The notes: a model not told the origin generated them from the letters alone. A stretch of DNA of 64,000 nucleotides from Thalassovita autumnalis (GCF_001458255.1 NZ_CYSB01000004.1:120167-184166); one strand, 5' to 3'. Shown: positions 36,735 to 46,771, counted from the stretch's first letter. Made by a program: numbers and translations.

Positions 36735-38131
36735 TGGTGCGCAAGCCCTATGCCGCCCCCTCGGCCGGATCCATTCACCGGCGCATGGTGCTGTCACATC
36801 TGGCGCTGGGGGCGCTGGCCTCGCTCTGCCTGTTTCTGGCGATACGTTTTGTGGCCTTTCAAACCGCTGAGGCGACGCAGGACAACCTGCTACGGGCCGC
36901 CGCCAATGCCATCGGCGAACAGATCAGCTCCTCTGGGGAGGAGGTGATTGTGAAGCTGCCGCATTCGGCCTTCGCCATTCTGGAAACCCCCAGTCAGGAC
37001 CGGATCTTTTACAACGTGCGCCTCAATGGCGTGTCCATCACCGGATATGAGGATTTCCTGCCGCCCGAGGAAACATCGCGCCTGCGCGAACCCTTTGCCT
37101 TTGCCGCCAGCTACCGTGGCTTTGACCTGCGCGCGGTGGTGTTGAACACCTCGGCCCCGGTGGGCAGTGAACAACAAGCAGTGTCGATCCTTGTGGCACA
37201 AACGCAATATGCCCAAGGGGAGGTGGCGGATCGTTTTGCCGCCTGGGCGATCCTGATCAGTGCGGGGATTTTCCTGGGCTTTGCCGTCCTTGGCGTGTTG
37301 GCCACCAGTTCCGCCCTGCGCCCGCTGCACCGGGTGACCGAGGCGGTGGCGCGACGTGGTCCCAATGATCTGCGCCCGCTGAAACACCCCACCCCGGTGG
37401 AACTAACGCCACTGACCTCGGCCCTTAATGAATTCATCCGCCGTCTGCGCCATTCGCTGCGCCGCACCGAAACCTTCATCGCAGAGGCCGCGCATCACAT
37501 CCGCACCCCGCTGTCGACGGTGCAGACCGAAACCGAAATCGCATTGCGCAATAGCCCCGATGACGCCACCCGCAAGGTGCTGCGCAAGATCCTGTTTTCG
37601 GTTGAGGAAAGCGCCCGATCAGCCAGTCAGCTGCTGGCCTATGCAACGGTCACCCAACGCTCGGACTCGACGCCGCTGGAACGGGTGGACCTGCGCGCCA
37701 AGGTGCAGGAGGCCTATGATGCGCTCTACCCGACCGCGGATCTGAAAGACATCGACATCCAGTTGCAGACCGAAGGCGAAGGTTTCGACATTCAAGGCGA
37801 TGTGCTGATGATTGAGATTTCGCTGCGCAACCTGATCGACAATGCGATCAAATACTCGCCCCCCGACACCACAATTTCGCTGCATCTCAGCAGCGACGGC
37901 GATCAGCATTGCCTGACCGTCCGCGATCAGGGCCGGGGCCTGGGGCAAGGCGATCCGCAAAAGCTGCTGGACCGGTTCCAGCGCGGCAGTGACACTGCAG
38001 GCATCGTTGGCACTGGCATGGGCTTGGCAATCGTGAATGAGGTGGCGCGTTCGCACGGCGGCCAGTTGAGCCTCAAGAACAACAAGGAGGGCGGCGCATG
38101 CGCAAACTTGTGTTTTCCAAACTTCCCCTAA
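36734..38131 (+). CDS. tctE: Sensor histidine kinase, TctE-like
   Basis: A 465-residue sensor with two membrane helices (about 20-40 and 170-195) around a periplasmic domain, HAMP-like linker, HisKA with His254 (AEAAHHIRTPLSTVQTE) and HATPase_c (RNLIDNAIKYSP, GRGLGQG, GTGMGLAIVNEVARSHGG). In most kinases the residue after the phospho-acceptor His is Glu or Asp; here it is His255. The start overlaps the regulator stop by one base. The next gene, a binding protein, overlaps its end by 34 nt, pointing to a combined sensing unit. Confidence 0.92.
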   Translation: MVRKPYAAPSAGSIHRRMVLSHLALGALASLCLFLAIRFVAFQTAEATQDNLLRAAANAIGEQISSSGEEVIVKLPHSAFAILETPSQDRIFYNVRLNGVSITGYEDFLPPEETSRLREPFAFAASYRGFDLRAVVLNTSAPVGSEQQAVSILVAQTQYAQGEVADRFAAWAILISAGIFLGFAVLGVLATSSALRPLHRVTEAVARRGPNDLRPLKHPTPVELTPLTSALNEFIRRLRHSLRRTETFIAEAAHHIRTPLSTVQTETEIALRNSPDDATRKVLRKILFSVEESARSASQLLAYATVTQRSDSTPLERVDLRAKVQEAYDALYPTADLKDIDIQLQTEGEGFDIQGDVLMIEISLRNLIDNAIKYSPPDTTISLHLSSDGDQHCLTVRDQGRGLGQGDPQKLLDRFQRGSDTAGIVGTGMGLAIVNEVARSHGGQLSLKNNKEGGACANLCFPNFP

Positions 38132-39150
38132 CCCTGTTGCTTCTGGTGCTGTGGCTGCCAGCCCTGCCCGCCCGCGCCTTTGAGGTGGAAGATCATGTCC
38201 GGTTTGAAAGCGCGTTGGAGATGGAGGTGCTGAAGCTCCTGTCGATCACCGATCTGGCCACGTTTGAGCCACTGATCAAAGACTATCAGCGGCTGAACCC
38301 AACGGTGACGGTGGACTACACCCAGGTGTCTTCGCGTGAGCTTTACAAGGCTGTGAGCGCGCAGGAAGAACCCTTTGATCTGGCGATTTCCTTTGCAATG
38401 GATCTGCAGATGAAACTGGCCAATGACGGTCTGAGCCAGCCCTATCAATCCCGCATCAGCCGCGCCGCACCAGCCTGGTCGCGCTGGCGGCATGAAGTTT
38501 TTGGTTTCACCGCAGAACCCATCGTCGCAGTCATCTCAGAAAGCGGTTTTGACGGCCTCACCCTGCCGCAGACCCGGCAGGAGCTGATTGCGCTTATGCG
38601 GGAAAATCCTGACCGTTTCAGCGGCAAAGTGGGCACCTATGACATTCGCACCGTCGGCACCGGCTATCTGCTGGGAACGCAGGACGCCAACAGCTCCGAA
38701 GCCTATTGGCGTCTGGCCGAGGTCATGGGATCGCTGGATCCGCAGCTCTACTGCTGTTCCAGTCAGATGATCGATGACATCCGCGATGGGGACTTGCTGC
38801 TGGCCTATAATGTGCTGGAAAGCTACGCGCGGTCGCGCCTGCAGGAAGAGGATGACGCCCAGATCCTCAGGATGCAGGATTTCACCCATGTGGCGCTGCG
38901 CTCTGCGCTGATCCCGGTCAATGCCGAAAACCCCGATCTGGGTGGCAGCTTCATTGACTATCTGCTGGGCCCCAATGGCCAGGCGATGCTGGAGCGTGAG
39001 ACGGATTTTCCACCGCTCAGCAGCTATGATGCAGCCTCCAGCGGGCCGCTGCGCCCGATCCGCTTTGGCGTCACGCTGCTGGCCAATCTGGACCGGCTGA
39101 TGCGAGACCGGTTCATCGGCGCATGGGAAGGGGCGCTGCGGTTAAAGTGA
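38098..39150 (+). CDS. Periplasmic binding protein of the sensor operon
   Basis: A 350-residue extracellular solute-binding protein with signal peptide (about 1-26, ending ARA). It resembles ABC-type iron/carboxylate binding proteins (VDYTQVSSRELYKAVSAQEEPFDLAIS, GTGYLLGTQDANSSEAYW, GPNGQAMLERETDFPPLSS). No transporter of that type is present. Its gene overlaps the tctE-like sensor by 34 nt. I infer a ligand-presenting accessory for the kinase, as in other systems where TctDE-type sensors carry such a protein. The ligand is unknown. Confidence 0.82.
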   Translation: MRKLVFSKLPLTLLLLVLWLPALPARAFEVEDHVRFESALEMEVLKLLSITDLATFEPLIKDYQRLNPTVTVDYTQVSSRELYKAVSAQEEPFDLAISFAMDLQMKLANDGLSQPYQSRISRAAPAWSRWRHEVFGFTAEPIVAVISESGFDGLTLPQTRQELIALMRENPDRFSGKVGTYDIRTVGTGYLLGTQDANSSEAYWRLAEVMGSLDPQLYCCSSQMIDDIRDGDLLLAYNVLESYARSRLQEEDDAQILRMQDFTHVALRSALIPVNAENPDLGGSFIDYLLGPNGQAMLERETDFPPLSSYDAASSGPLRPIRFGVTLLANLDRLMRDRFIGAWEGALRLK

Positions 39151-39223
39151 CCAGCTAGATGCACCTCCGGACGCCTGGGTGATTGGCATCATGGGGCTAG
39201 AAGCCACCGCTCCTCAAGAGCGA

Positions 39224-39286
39224 TGGCAAACTTTTAGTGGTCAGAGTTGCAATTTAAGCTGGTCAAATTGCAAACTGATGTGGGCT
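39224..39286 (+). repeat. Three imperfect 21-23 bp spaced repeats
   Basis: TGGCAAACTTTTAGTGGTCA (39224-39243), TTGCAATTTAAGCTGGTCA (39247-39265) and TTGCAAACTGATGTGGGCT (39268-39286) follow one another. The second and third units also create a perfect 9-bp dyad, TTGCAATTT/AAATTGCAA. Such direct repeats occur at the ends of IS21-family elements and as iterons or operators. No transposase gene is adjacent. Confidence 0.5.
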
Positions 39287-39313
39287 TTCACAAGGACACA
39301 CTCACACGTCGCC

Positions 39314-41581
39314 TCACCCACACTTGGAGTGACCGCAGCTCATGCAGGTCATGCAGCCTTCGACCATTTGCAGATCAAACTGACCGCAGCTGGGGCAAGC
39401 TTTGCCACGGGGCGCTTCGCCTACGGCCATAACTTCGGCCTGAGGGTCCGTTTTCAGCCCCATGCCTTCACCTTCGATAAAGTTGATGCGGATCAGGTGT
39501 TCCTCAATCACGCCACCAATCGCGGCCAGGATCGAGGGGATGTACTTGCCCTGCATCCAGGCGCCACCGCGGGGGTCAAAGACCGCCTTCAACTCTTCCA
39601 CCACAAAGCTGACATCGCCGCCGCGACGGAACACCGCCGAGATCATCCGGGTCAGCGCCAGCGTCCAGGCGTAGTGCTCCATGTTCTTGGAGTTGATGAA
39701 GACCTCAAACGGGCGACGGTGGCCGCCGATGATCACATCATTGATGGTCAGGTAGATCGCGTGTTCCGAATCCGGCCACTTCAGCTTGTAGGTATGGCCT
39801 TCCAGCGCCTCGGGACGGTCCAGCGGCTCGGCCATGTAGATGACATCCGCGCCGGCATCGACCTCAGGTGTTTTCTCTTCGCTTTCGCTGACCGACAGAA
39901 CCGAACCGGTGATGTCGTTGGGGCGATAGGTGGTGCAGCCCTTACAGCCGGTTTCATAGGCCTCCATATAGACCTCTTTGAACTGCTCAAAGCTGATGTC
40001 TTCGGGGCAGTTGATGGTCTTGGAGATGGAGCTGTCGACCCATTTCTGCGCCGCCGCCTGCATTTTGACGTGGGCCAACGGGGCCAGCGTCTGGGCGTTG
40101 GTGAAATGGCTGGGCAGTTCGGCATCTTCGCCAAACTTGTCGCGGTACATTTTCACCGCGTAATCCACCACTTCCTCTTCGGTGCGCGAGCCGTCTTTCT
40201 GCAACACCTTGCGGGTGTAGCTATAGGCAAAGACCGGCTCGATCCCCGAGGATACATTGCCCGCGTAGAGCGAGATGGTGCCCGTGGGCGCGATGGAGGT
40301 CAGCAGCGCGTTGCGAATGCCGTGTTCGGCAATCGCGTCTCGCACATCCTCATCCATCATCTGCATGGTGCCGGAGGCAAGGAATTTATCCTTGTCAAAC
40401 AGCGGGAACGCACCCTTTTCCTTGGCCAGTTCCACCGAGGCCAGATAGGAGGCACGCGCGATCTGACGCAGCCATTCCTCACATTGGGCGGCGGCTTCAT
40501 CGGTGCCGTATTCCAGACCAACCATCAAGAGCGCGTCCGCCAGACCGGTGACACCCAGACCAATACGACGCTTGTTCTGCGCTTCCTGCGCTTGTTCGTG
40601 CAGCGGGAACTGCGACACGTCCACAACGTTGTCCATCATCCGCACGGCGGTCTGCACAAGCTCATCCATCTGCTCCAGATCCAGCGCCGCGTTCTTTTCA
40701 AACGGGTTGGCCACCAGACGCGCCAGGTTGATCGACCCCAAGAGGCAGGCACCATAAGGCGGCAGCGGCTGTTCACCACAAGGGTTGGTCGCTGCGATGG
40801 TCTCCACGTAGCTGAGGTTGTTGGCCTTGTTGATCCGGTCGATAAAGATCACGCCGGGTTCAGCAAAGTCATAGGTCGACTGCATGATCTTGTTCCACAG
40901 ATCACGCGCCTGAACGGTGTGATAAACCTTGCCGCCGTATTTCAGTTCCCACGGGCCATCGGCCTTCACCGCTTCCATAAAGTCATCGGTGACCAGAACC
41001 GACAGGTTGAACATGCGCAGCCGGGCGCTGTCAGATTTGGCGGTGATGAAATCCTCAACATCCGGGTGATCACAGCGCATGGTGGCCATCATCGCGCCGC
41101 GGCGCGAGCCCGCCGACATGATGGTGCGGCACATGGCGTCCCAGACATCCATGAAGGACAGCGGGCCAGAGGCGTCAGCAGCAACGCCCGCCACCGGTGC
41201 GCCTTTGGGGCGGATGGTCGAGAAGTCATAGCCGATGCCACCGCCCTGCTGCATGGTCAGCGCGGCCTCTTTCAGCATGTCGAAAATGCCCGACATACTG
41301 TCAGGGATGGTGCCCATGACAAAACAGTTGAACAGGGTCACGCTGCGGCCGGTGCCAGCACCAGCGGTGATGCGGCCTGCGGGCAGATATTTGAAATCTT
41401 CCAGCGCGCTGTAGAACTTGTCTTCCCAGATCTCAGGTTTCTTTTCCGCCTGCGCCAATGCGCGCGCGATGCGCCGCCAGCTGTCTTCCACGCTCCGGTC
41501 AATCGGGGTGCCGTCCTGTTCTTTAAGACGGTATTTCATATCCCAGATCTGCTCGGAAATGGGCGCGGCGAAACGAGTCAT
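39314..41581 (-). CDS. nrdJ: Adenosylcobalamin-dependent ribonucleotide reductase (class II)
   Basis: A 755-residue class II enzyme reducing ribonucleotides to deoxyribonucleotides using coenzyme B12. Marks: the radical/active-site pattern NPCGEQPLPPYGAC, GGGIGYDFSTIRPKGA, GSRRGAMMATMRCDHPDVEDF, and PTGTISLYAGNVSSGIEPVFA. The C-terminus carries a zinc-binding tail with CPSCG, CMTCMSCG and a final Cys. The start is the ATG at 41581; upstream in-frame extension is unsupported. I see no cobalamin riboswitch in the 200-nt upstream gap. B12 supply is needed for DNA synthesis by this route. Confidence 0.96.
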   Translation of the reverse strand: MTRFAAPISEQIWDMKYRLKEQDGTPIDRSVEDSWRRIARALAQAEKKPEIWEDKFYSALEDFKYLPAGRITAGAGTGRSVTLFNCFVMGTIPDSMSGIFDMLKEAALTMQQGGGIGYDFSTIRPKGAPVAGVAADASGPLSFMDVWDAMCRTIMSAGSRRGAMMATMRCDHPDVEDFITAKSDSARLRMFNLSVLVTDDFMEAVKADGPWELKYGGKVYHTVQARDLWNKIMQSTYDFAEPGVIFIDRINKANNLSYVETIAATNPCGEQPLPPYGACLLGSINLARLVANPFEKNAALDLEQMDELVQTAVRMMDNVVDVSQFPLHEQAQEAQNKRRIGLGVTGLADALLMVGLEYGTDEAAAQCEEWLRQIARASYLASVELAKEKGAFPLFDKDKFLASGTMQMMDEDVRDAIAEHGIRNALLTSIAPTGTISLYAGNVSSGIEPVFAYSYTRKVLQKDGSRTEEEVVDYAVKMYRDKFGEDAELPSHFTNAQTLAPLAHVKMQAAAQKWVDSSISKTINCPEDISFEQFKEVYMEAYETGCKGCTTYRPNDITGSVLSVSESEEKTPEVDAGADVIYMAEPLDRPEALEGHTYKLKWPDSEHAIYLTINDVIIGGHRRPFEVFINSKNMEHYAWTLALTRMISAVFRRGGDVSFVVEELKAVFDPRGGAWMQGKYIPSILAAIGGVIEEHLIRINFIEGEGMGLKTDPQAEVMAVGEAPRGKACPSCGQFDLQMVEGCMTCMSCGHSKCG

Positions 41582-41784
41582 AGGCTGCTGTCCTGTCTGT
41601 ACGAGTATGGCGCAACTGCGCGTTGTAATCGGAAATGTCCCCAGACCCCGGCACAAAGATCACGCGTGACAGGGGCCTCTAAAACTAGTGTGAAGCCCCA
41701 TTGCGGTCAACGGCATTTTATGAGCAAAAACACTTGATCTGGCGTCTGGCCGGGTTATCTTCCACAACCTGTTGGGGGTAAGTC

Positions 41785-42216
41785 ATGTATAACTTCACAA
41801 ATCTCATCAAGCTCAGCGTCGGCACCGAGAGTGTTGACGGGCTGGCTGAATGGCAAAAAATCCCGCAGGTTCAAACCCCTGACGGCCTGCCGCGGCATGT
41901 CACACGGATGTGGCCGAAGCGGGAAAAAGAGATCCTGGCAGGTGGGTCGATTTATTGGGTCATCAAAGGTGTGATTCAGGCGCGCCAGCGCATTGTGCGG
42001 CTGGATGAGGTGACCGGTCAGGACGGGATCCGCCGCTGCGCGATTGTTCTGGACCCCGAGCTCTTCCGCACCGCCCCTGCCCCACGCCGCCCCTTCCAGG
42101 GCTGGCGCTACCTTAAACCCGAAGACAGCCCGCCCGACATGTCCGCACAGCGCAGCAGCGATGATACCCTTCCCAGCGAACTGTCCGCCGCCTTGGCAGA
42201 GATCGGGGTGCTTTAG
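41785..42216 (+). CDS. DUF1489 family protein
   Basis: A 143-residue conserved alphaproteobacterial protein of DUF1489. Marks: NLIKLSVGTESVDGLAEWQ, RMWPKREKEILAGGSIYWVIKG and RRPFQGWRYLKPEDSPPD. Function unknown. GGGGGTAAGTC precedes the ATG. It is divergent from nrdJ and followed by a bidirectional terminator. Confidence 0.9.
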   Translation: MYNFTNLIKLSVGTESVDGLAEWQKIPQVQTPDGLPRHVTRMWPKREKEILAGGSIYWVIKGVIQARQRIVRLDEVTGQDGIRRCAIVLDPELFRTAPAPRRPFQGWRYLKPEDSPPDMSAQRSSDDTLPSELSAALAEIGVL

Positions 42217-42261
42217 GGGCGCAGACGCGCTTTCCAATCCGTTCAACACACAAGTCATGAA

Positions 42262-42291
42262 AAAACCGGCCCCGAGGGAGGCCGGTTTTCA
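42262..42291. terminator. Bidirectional terminator
   Basis: AAAACCGGCC (42262-42271) and GGCCGGTTTT (42280-42289) are perfect inverted repeats with an 8-nt loop and T/A tails on both sides, serving the DUF1489 gene and possibly the convergent porin. Confidence 0.88.
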
Positions 42292-42310
42292 CTTTGCATG
42301 TCACTGGACC

Positions 42311-43207
42311 TTAGAAAAAGACCAGTCCAGAGGACAGGAAGCGCTGGTAGGCGCTGCGCATGCCGCCATCAAGCGTGCTGGCGCCAGAGTTCAGCGGCAG
42401 GGCTTTGCGTCCATCGCCACCCAACGGCATCGTCAAGCCAAGGCGAACGCTGTTGATATCGGCATCGCCACCGCCACCGGCGTCCAAATTAACCCGCGCA
42501 AGCTCAAGCGACAGCAGCGCACCAAAGCTCGACAGGGCAGCCAGGCGATAATCCATACCGATGCTAAGTTCGGTCGTATTGAAATCGCCACCGCCAACGG
42601 CCGAACCGCGGCGGATCGCGCCAAACACACCAAACTGATCGTTGATCGAATGGTTTACGCCCACACCGAACAGGTTAAACCCGTCGCCATCATCGCGCAC
42701 CGTACCGATTTCACCCAGAATCTGTGTCTGGTCAGAGACGTTATAGCGACCGAAGAGGCTGAACTCATTGGCGGTGAAGCCGTCAACGTCAACTTGCCCC
42801 AAGGCCAGTTCACCTTCGAAAGCGCCAGCGCCATAGCCAAACAACAGACCATAGGCGTTAAAGTCCTGGCTCGGACCGCCTAAGTCAAAATTGGAATAGC
42901 CATAATAGGCCCCGACATCAAAGCCGTTGCTCAGGCCGTACAGCGCTTCAACATTCAGGTTGGTGCTGTCCAGCTCACCGCCACCATCGACATCCAGTCG
43001 CCGGAAGCCACCGCTCGCGCCAAAGGACAGGTTACCGGTTCCGGCATAGTTGAAGTCGAAGTCCAGGGAATACTCGTTAATCTCACCAGACTCACCGTCG
43101 ACTGTCGACCGACCGAGGCCAACGGTTGCGGCACCGCTAATTTCTGCGGCGGCCATTGAAGGTAGTGCCAGCAGCGCAGCGGCTGCCAGGGGGAAGGCAT
43201 ACTTCAT
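42311..43207 (-). CDS. Outer-membrane porin-like protein
   Basis: A 298-residue protein with a signal peptide (about 1-21, ending AAA) and a beta-rich body with alternating Gly/aromatic segments (SFGASGGFRRLDVDGGG, LYGLSNGFDVGAYYGYSN, GLFGRYNVSDQT). The C-terminus ends with FF. This fits a general outer-membrane barrel protein of the alphaproteobacterial porin type; substrate unknown. A strong ribosome site is not obvious. Confidence 0.8.
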   Translation of the reverse strand: MKYAFPLAAAALLALPSMAAAEISGAATVGLGRSTVDGESGEINEYSLDFDFNYAGTGNLSFGASGGFRRLDVDGGGELDSTNLNVEALYGLSNGFDVGAYYGYSNFDLGGPSQDFNAYGLLFGYGAGAFEGELALGQVDVDGFTANEFSLFGRYNVSDQTQILGEIGTVRDDGDGFNLFGVGVNHSINDQFGVFGAIRRGSAVGGGDFNTTELSIGMDYRLAALSSFGALLSLELARVNLDAGGGGDADINSVRLGLTMPLGGDGRKALPLNSGASTLDGGMRSAYQRFLSSGLVFF

Positions 43208-43368
43208 GATAAATACTCGCGTTTAATAGAAAGTGTGCGAGCATCGTGCGCCTCCCCTGCCGCAGCGGCAACTCAGGAAGGCGCTCATAACATAAAATTG
43301 CGACAAGACGGCCAAAAATTTACGAAAATTTCAACCCCAGATCAAATCGAGCTCTGACGCGACCAACC

Positions 43369-44064
43369 CTAGATGAGACCTAATGTGCGGCTCATCTCTT
43401 TGATCACTGCGCGCTCTGAGTCGTTTGCTGCCGCCATACGCGAGCGGAACAGGGTCGCTTGCGACTTTAGGATGGTGGCATCCGACAGGATCTTCAGGTG
43501 ATTGGCGCGCAAGGTGTCCCCGGTTGATGTGATGTCTGCCACGGCCTCAGCCGTTTCGTTTTTCACCGTGCCTTCGGTGGCACCCTGACTGTCGACCAGC
43601 TGATAATCCGCCACACCGTGATCGCGCAGGAACTCGCGCACCAGTCGGTGATACTTGGTGGCAATACGCAGGCGGAACTTGTGGGTCTGGCGGAAAGCCG
43701 CAGCCGCCGCATCCAGATCATCCAGGCTGTTCACATCGACCCAGGCATTGGGCACGGCCAGGATCAGATCGGCATGACCAAACCCCAGTTCCGCCAGCGG
43801 TTCCACCCGCTGTTCCCACTGGCCCAGCTTTTCGCGCACCAGATCGGTTCCGGTGACGCCCAGATGAATACGGCCCGCCGCCAGTTCCCGCGGGATTTCC
43901 CCGGCGGAGAGCAGCACCAGCTCAACCCCTGCAATACCTTCGACCTTGCCGGCATATTCCCGGTCTGAGCCGCTGCGCGACAGGGAAATGCCGCGTTCGC
44001 CGAACCAGTCAAAGGTCTTTTCCATCAAACGCCCTTTGGAGGGCACGCCCAGCTTCACGCTCAT
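43369..44064 (-). CDS. hisG: ATP phosphoribosyltransferase, short form
   Basis: A 231-residue HisG of the short type lacking the C-terminal regulatory domain; it makes phosphoribosyl-ATP, the first step of histidine synthesis. Marks: GVPSKGRLMEKTFDWFGERG, LAAGRIHLGVTGTDLV, and LVDSQGATEGTVKNETAE near the PRPP-binding pocket. It requires HisZ for activity, and the hisZ gene ends with a 4-nt overlap (ATGA). Order hisS-hisZ-hisG runs on the minus strand. Confidence 0.95.
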   Translation of the reverse strand: MSVKLGVPSKGRLMEKTFDWFGERGISLSRSGSDREYAGKVEGIAGVELVLLSAGEIPRELAAGRIHLGVTGTDLVREKLGQWEQRVEPLAELGFGHADLILAVPNAWVDVNSLDDLDAAAAAFRQTHKFRLRIATKYHRLVREFLRDHGVADYQLVDSQGATEGTVKNETAEAVADITSTGDTLRANHLKILSDATILKSQATLFRSRMAAANDSERAVIKEMSRTLGLI

Positions 44065-45146
44065 TGGTCAGCCTCCAGCGCAATCAACAGGTCCGGGCGG
44101 ATCACCCCGCCGACCGCAGGGATATCGCGCCCCTGCCCCAGCACACGGCACAGCGCGTCATAGCGCCCCCCGGTGGCCACAGCGGGCAGATCAGGGCGGC
44201 TGGCGGCGTGGAAGCCAAAGACAAACCCGTCATAATATTCCATCGAGGTGCGGCCATAGCTGGCCTCAAAATCCAGCGCCTCTACATCAACGCCGCGTTT
44301 TTCCAGCGCTTTCATCCGGCGCGCCAGACGCTCGACCGAGGCGCTGATCGCCGGCATATCCACCGCAATATCGCGCAGCTGTTCCAAAGCGTTGGGCAGG
44401 TTTTCCCGCACGCCTAGGATGGCATCGATCAGGGCTACATCCCGTTCGGCCAGCGGTTCGGCTGCTGCGTCTTCGCGCAGGGCGGCAATGCGGGCCTCCA
44501 CCTCACGGCGGGAACGCAGGCCGATGTCGGGTCCAGCCGCGGCAAAGGGATCTTCGGCTGCCAGCAGCGCCGCGCGGGCCGCGGGCACGTCTACCCGGCC
44601 AGCATAACGGTCCAGCAATGCGCGGAACCTGCGGGGGCGCCAGATGTGGCGGCGCAGCGCGGCTTTGCGCCGCTCGGTGGTCTGCAGCCCCTCGATTGCG
44701 GCGCGCAGCAGGCCGATATCACCACAGGCCGCGCGCAGTGGCTGGTTGCCCAGCGCATCACGGATGATCGCAAAGACCTCCGCATCCGCTTCAACCGGGT
44801 TTTCGCGGTCAAAAACCTCATAGCCGACCTGCGTGTATTCATTGGCGCGGTCGGGATCATCTTCCTGACGACGGAACACTTCGCCCGCGTAGGTGTAGCG
44901 TGCGGGTTCGGCCCCATGCGCCATATGCATCTGCACCACCGGCACAGTGAAGTCCGGGCGCAGCATCTGTTCACCGCGCAAAGCGTCCGAGGTGACATAG
45001 GCGCGGCCGCGAATATCCTCACCATAAAGGTCCAACAGGACCTCAGCCGGTTGCAGAATATCCGTTTCCACCAATTGGGCGCCGGCAGCCTCAAACGAGG
45101 CACGCAGGGCCGCCGCGCGGGCGCGGATCTCAATCCGGTCAGGCAT
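44061..45146 (-). CDS. hisZ: ATP phosphoribosyltransferase regulatory subunit
   Basis: A 361-residue HisZ, a histidyl-tRNA synthetase paralogue without charging activity that forms an octamer with short HisG. Marks: [33 protein letters not shown], and [23 protein letters not shown]. The ATG at 45146 overlaps the hisS stop by 8 nt and has AGGA upstream; longer upstream reading frame lies inside hisS. Neighbours hisS and hisG fix the role. Confidence 0.92.
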   Translation of the reverse strand: MPDRIEIRARAAALRASFEAAGAQLVETDILQPAEVLLDLYGEDIRGRAYVTSDALRGEQMLRPDFTVPVVQMHMAHGAEPARYTYAGEVFRRQEDDPDRANEYTQVGYEVFDRENPVEADAEVFAIIRDALGNQPLRAACGDIGLLRAAIEGLQTTERRKAALRRHIWRPRRFRALLDRYAGRVDVPAARAALLAAEDPFAAAGPDIGLRSRREVEARIAALREDAAAEPLAERDVALIDAILGVRENLPNALEQLRDIAVDMPAISASVERLARRMKALEKRGVDVEALDFEASYGRTSMEYYDGFVFGFHAASRPDLPAVATGGRYDALCRVLGQGRDIPAVGGVIRPDLLIALEADQ

Positions 45147-46641
45147 CGCTGTCATCCTGTTGTGACGCAAGGATCTCACGCACCTTGGACACCAGTTCAG
45201 TGCGGGCCACTTCAAACTGGCTGGGGCGTTCTTTCCACTCTTCCAGGGTGGCACTTTCGGCGATTTTGGCGCCAAGGATCAGGTCCTTGATCTGCACCAC
45301 GCCTTTTTCCTTCTCATCCCCACCTTCGATGATCGCGATGGGGGAATTGCGCTTGTCCGCATATTTCAGCTGATTGCCGAAGTTCTTGGGATTGCCCAGA
45401 TAGACCTCAGCCCGGATACCGGCCTGACGCAGCTCAGCCACCATGGCCTGATAATCGGCCATACGGGCCTTATCCATCACGGTCACAACCACCGGACCGG
45501 TGGGCGTGCCGCCCATGCGGCCCTTTTCACGCAGCGCCGCCAACAACCGGTCCACCCCGATCGAGAGGCCAACCGCCGGCACTTCCTGACCGGTGAAACG
45601 CTTGACCAGACCGTCGTAACGACCGCCGCCCGCGACCGAGCCGAACTGCCGCTTGCGGCCCTTTTCGTCAAAGATTTCAAAGGTCAGCTCAGCCTCAAAC
45701 ACCGGACCGGTGTAATAGCCCAGCCCGCGCACGATCGACGGATCAATCAGGATGCGGTCATCACCGTAACCCGCGGCGGCAAAAAGTGCGCCCATCTGTT
45801 CCAGCTCAGCGATCCCGTCCTGGCCAACCTTGCTGTCGCCCACGGCGGCACGCAGGTTTTCCATCGTACCGGCCACATCGTCAGCCTTGGAGGTTAGGAA
45901 GGCGATCACGGGATCGGCCTGTTCTTCGGCCAGACCAACACCATCGATATAGGCACCAGAGGCATCCAGTCGCCCCTTGCCCAGCAGCTGACGCACGCCA
46001 TCCGCGCCGACCTTGTCAAACTTGTCGATGGTGCGCAGCACGTCGTCACGTTTGGGATCCGCTTCGGCAAGGCCCATGGCCTCCAACACGCCATTGAGAA
46101 CCTTGCGGTTGTTGACGCGCACCAGATAGTCGCCGCGCGGAATGCCTACGGCCTCCAATGTGTCGGCCAGCATCATGCAGATCTCAGCGTCAGCTGCCAT
46201 CGAGTTGGTGCCAACGGTATCGGCATCACACTGGTAGAACTGGCGATAGCGCCCCGGTCCCGGCTTCTCATTGCGCCAGACCGGCCCCATCGCGTAACGG
46301 CGATAGGGGTTCGGCAGGTCGTTGCGGTGCTGCGCATAAACCCGGGCCAAAGGCGCGGTCAGATCATAACGCAGCGCCATCCAATCGCCCTTGTCGTTCT
46401 CATCAGCTTCCTGCCAGGCAAAGACACCTTCGTTCGGGCGATCCACGTCGGGCAGGAACTTGCCCAGCGCCTCAACGGTTTCCACGGCCGCAGATTCCAG
46501 CGCGTCAAAGCCATAATGATGATAGACCCCGGCGATCTTCTGCAGCATTTCGCTGCGCTCGGTCACCTCGGTGCCGAAATAATCGCGGAAGCCCTTCGGC
46601 GTGACGGCCTTGGGGCGGGGGGCTTTCTTCTGCTTGGCCAT
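45139..46641 (-). CDS. hisS: Histidyl-tRNA synthetase
   Basis: A 500-residue class II synthetase charging tRNA-His. Marks: motif 2 region [30 protein letters not shown], here noted by its Arg and Gln-Cys residues, [11 protein letters not shown], the HisS-specific GGGRYDGLV and a C-terminal anticodon-binding domain ([26 protein letters not shown]). The long alphaproteobacterial form is normal. The ATG at 46641 has AAGGA upstream; reading frame further upstream overlaps the regulator gene and is not coding. It begins the hisS-hisZ-hisG unit. Confidence 0.95.
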   Translation of the reverse strand: MAKQKKAPRPKAVTPKGFRDYFGTEVTERSEMLQKIAGVYHHYGFDALESAAVETVEALGKFLPDVDRPNEGVFAWQEADENDKGDWMALRYDLTAPLARVYAQHRNDLPNPYRRYAMGPVWRNEKPGPGRYRQFYQCDADTVGTNSMAADAEICMMLADTLEAVGIPRGDYLVRVNNRKVLNGVLEAMGLAEADPKRDDVLRTIDKFDKVGADGVRQLLGKGRLDASGAYIDGVGLAEEQADPVIAFLTSKADDVAGTMENLRAAVGDSKVGQDGIAELEQMGALFAAAGYGDDRILIDPSIVRGLGYYTGPVFEAELTFEIFDEKGRKRQFGSVAGGGRYDGLVKRFTGQEVPAVGLSIGVDRLLAALREKGRMGGTPTGPVVVTVMDKARMADYQAMVAELRQAGIRAEVYLGNPKNFGNQLKYADKRNSPIAIIEGGDEKEKGVVQIKDLILGAKIAESATLEEWKERPSQFEVARTELVSKVREILASQQDDSDA

Positions 46642-46771
46642 TGCTTTGTCCTTGCGGCTAATATCGCGCCCGCGTCTATCGGATGCCGCCCTTAGGGGCA
46701 AGCTTTGCAAGGGCAATCCGGCCACTTTGAGCATCGAAAGCGTTATTTTTGGCCGGGGTTTTACAGTGCTG

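Noticed and set aside
39179..41737. An 852-codon plus-strand reading frame opposite nrdJ
   Set aside because: It is the antisense shadow of a high-GC gene: no ribosome site, no recognisable domain, and the minus-strand nrdJ is clear.
41582..41784. Cobalamin riboswitch or NrdR boxes before nrdJ
   Set aside because: No B12-box or paired NrdR motif was found; only a partial ACTAGTGT match, which is too weak to call.
45147..45275. Extended N-terminus of HisZ into hisS
   Set aside because: The extension is hisS coding sequence in another frame, and the ATG at 45146 matches the family start.
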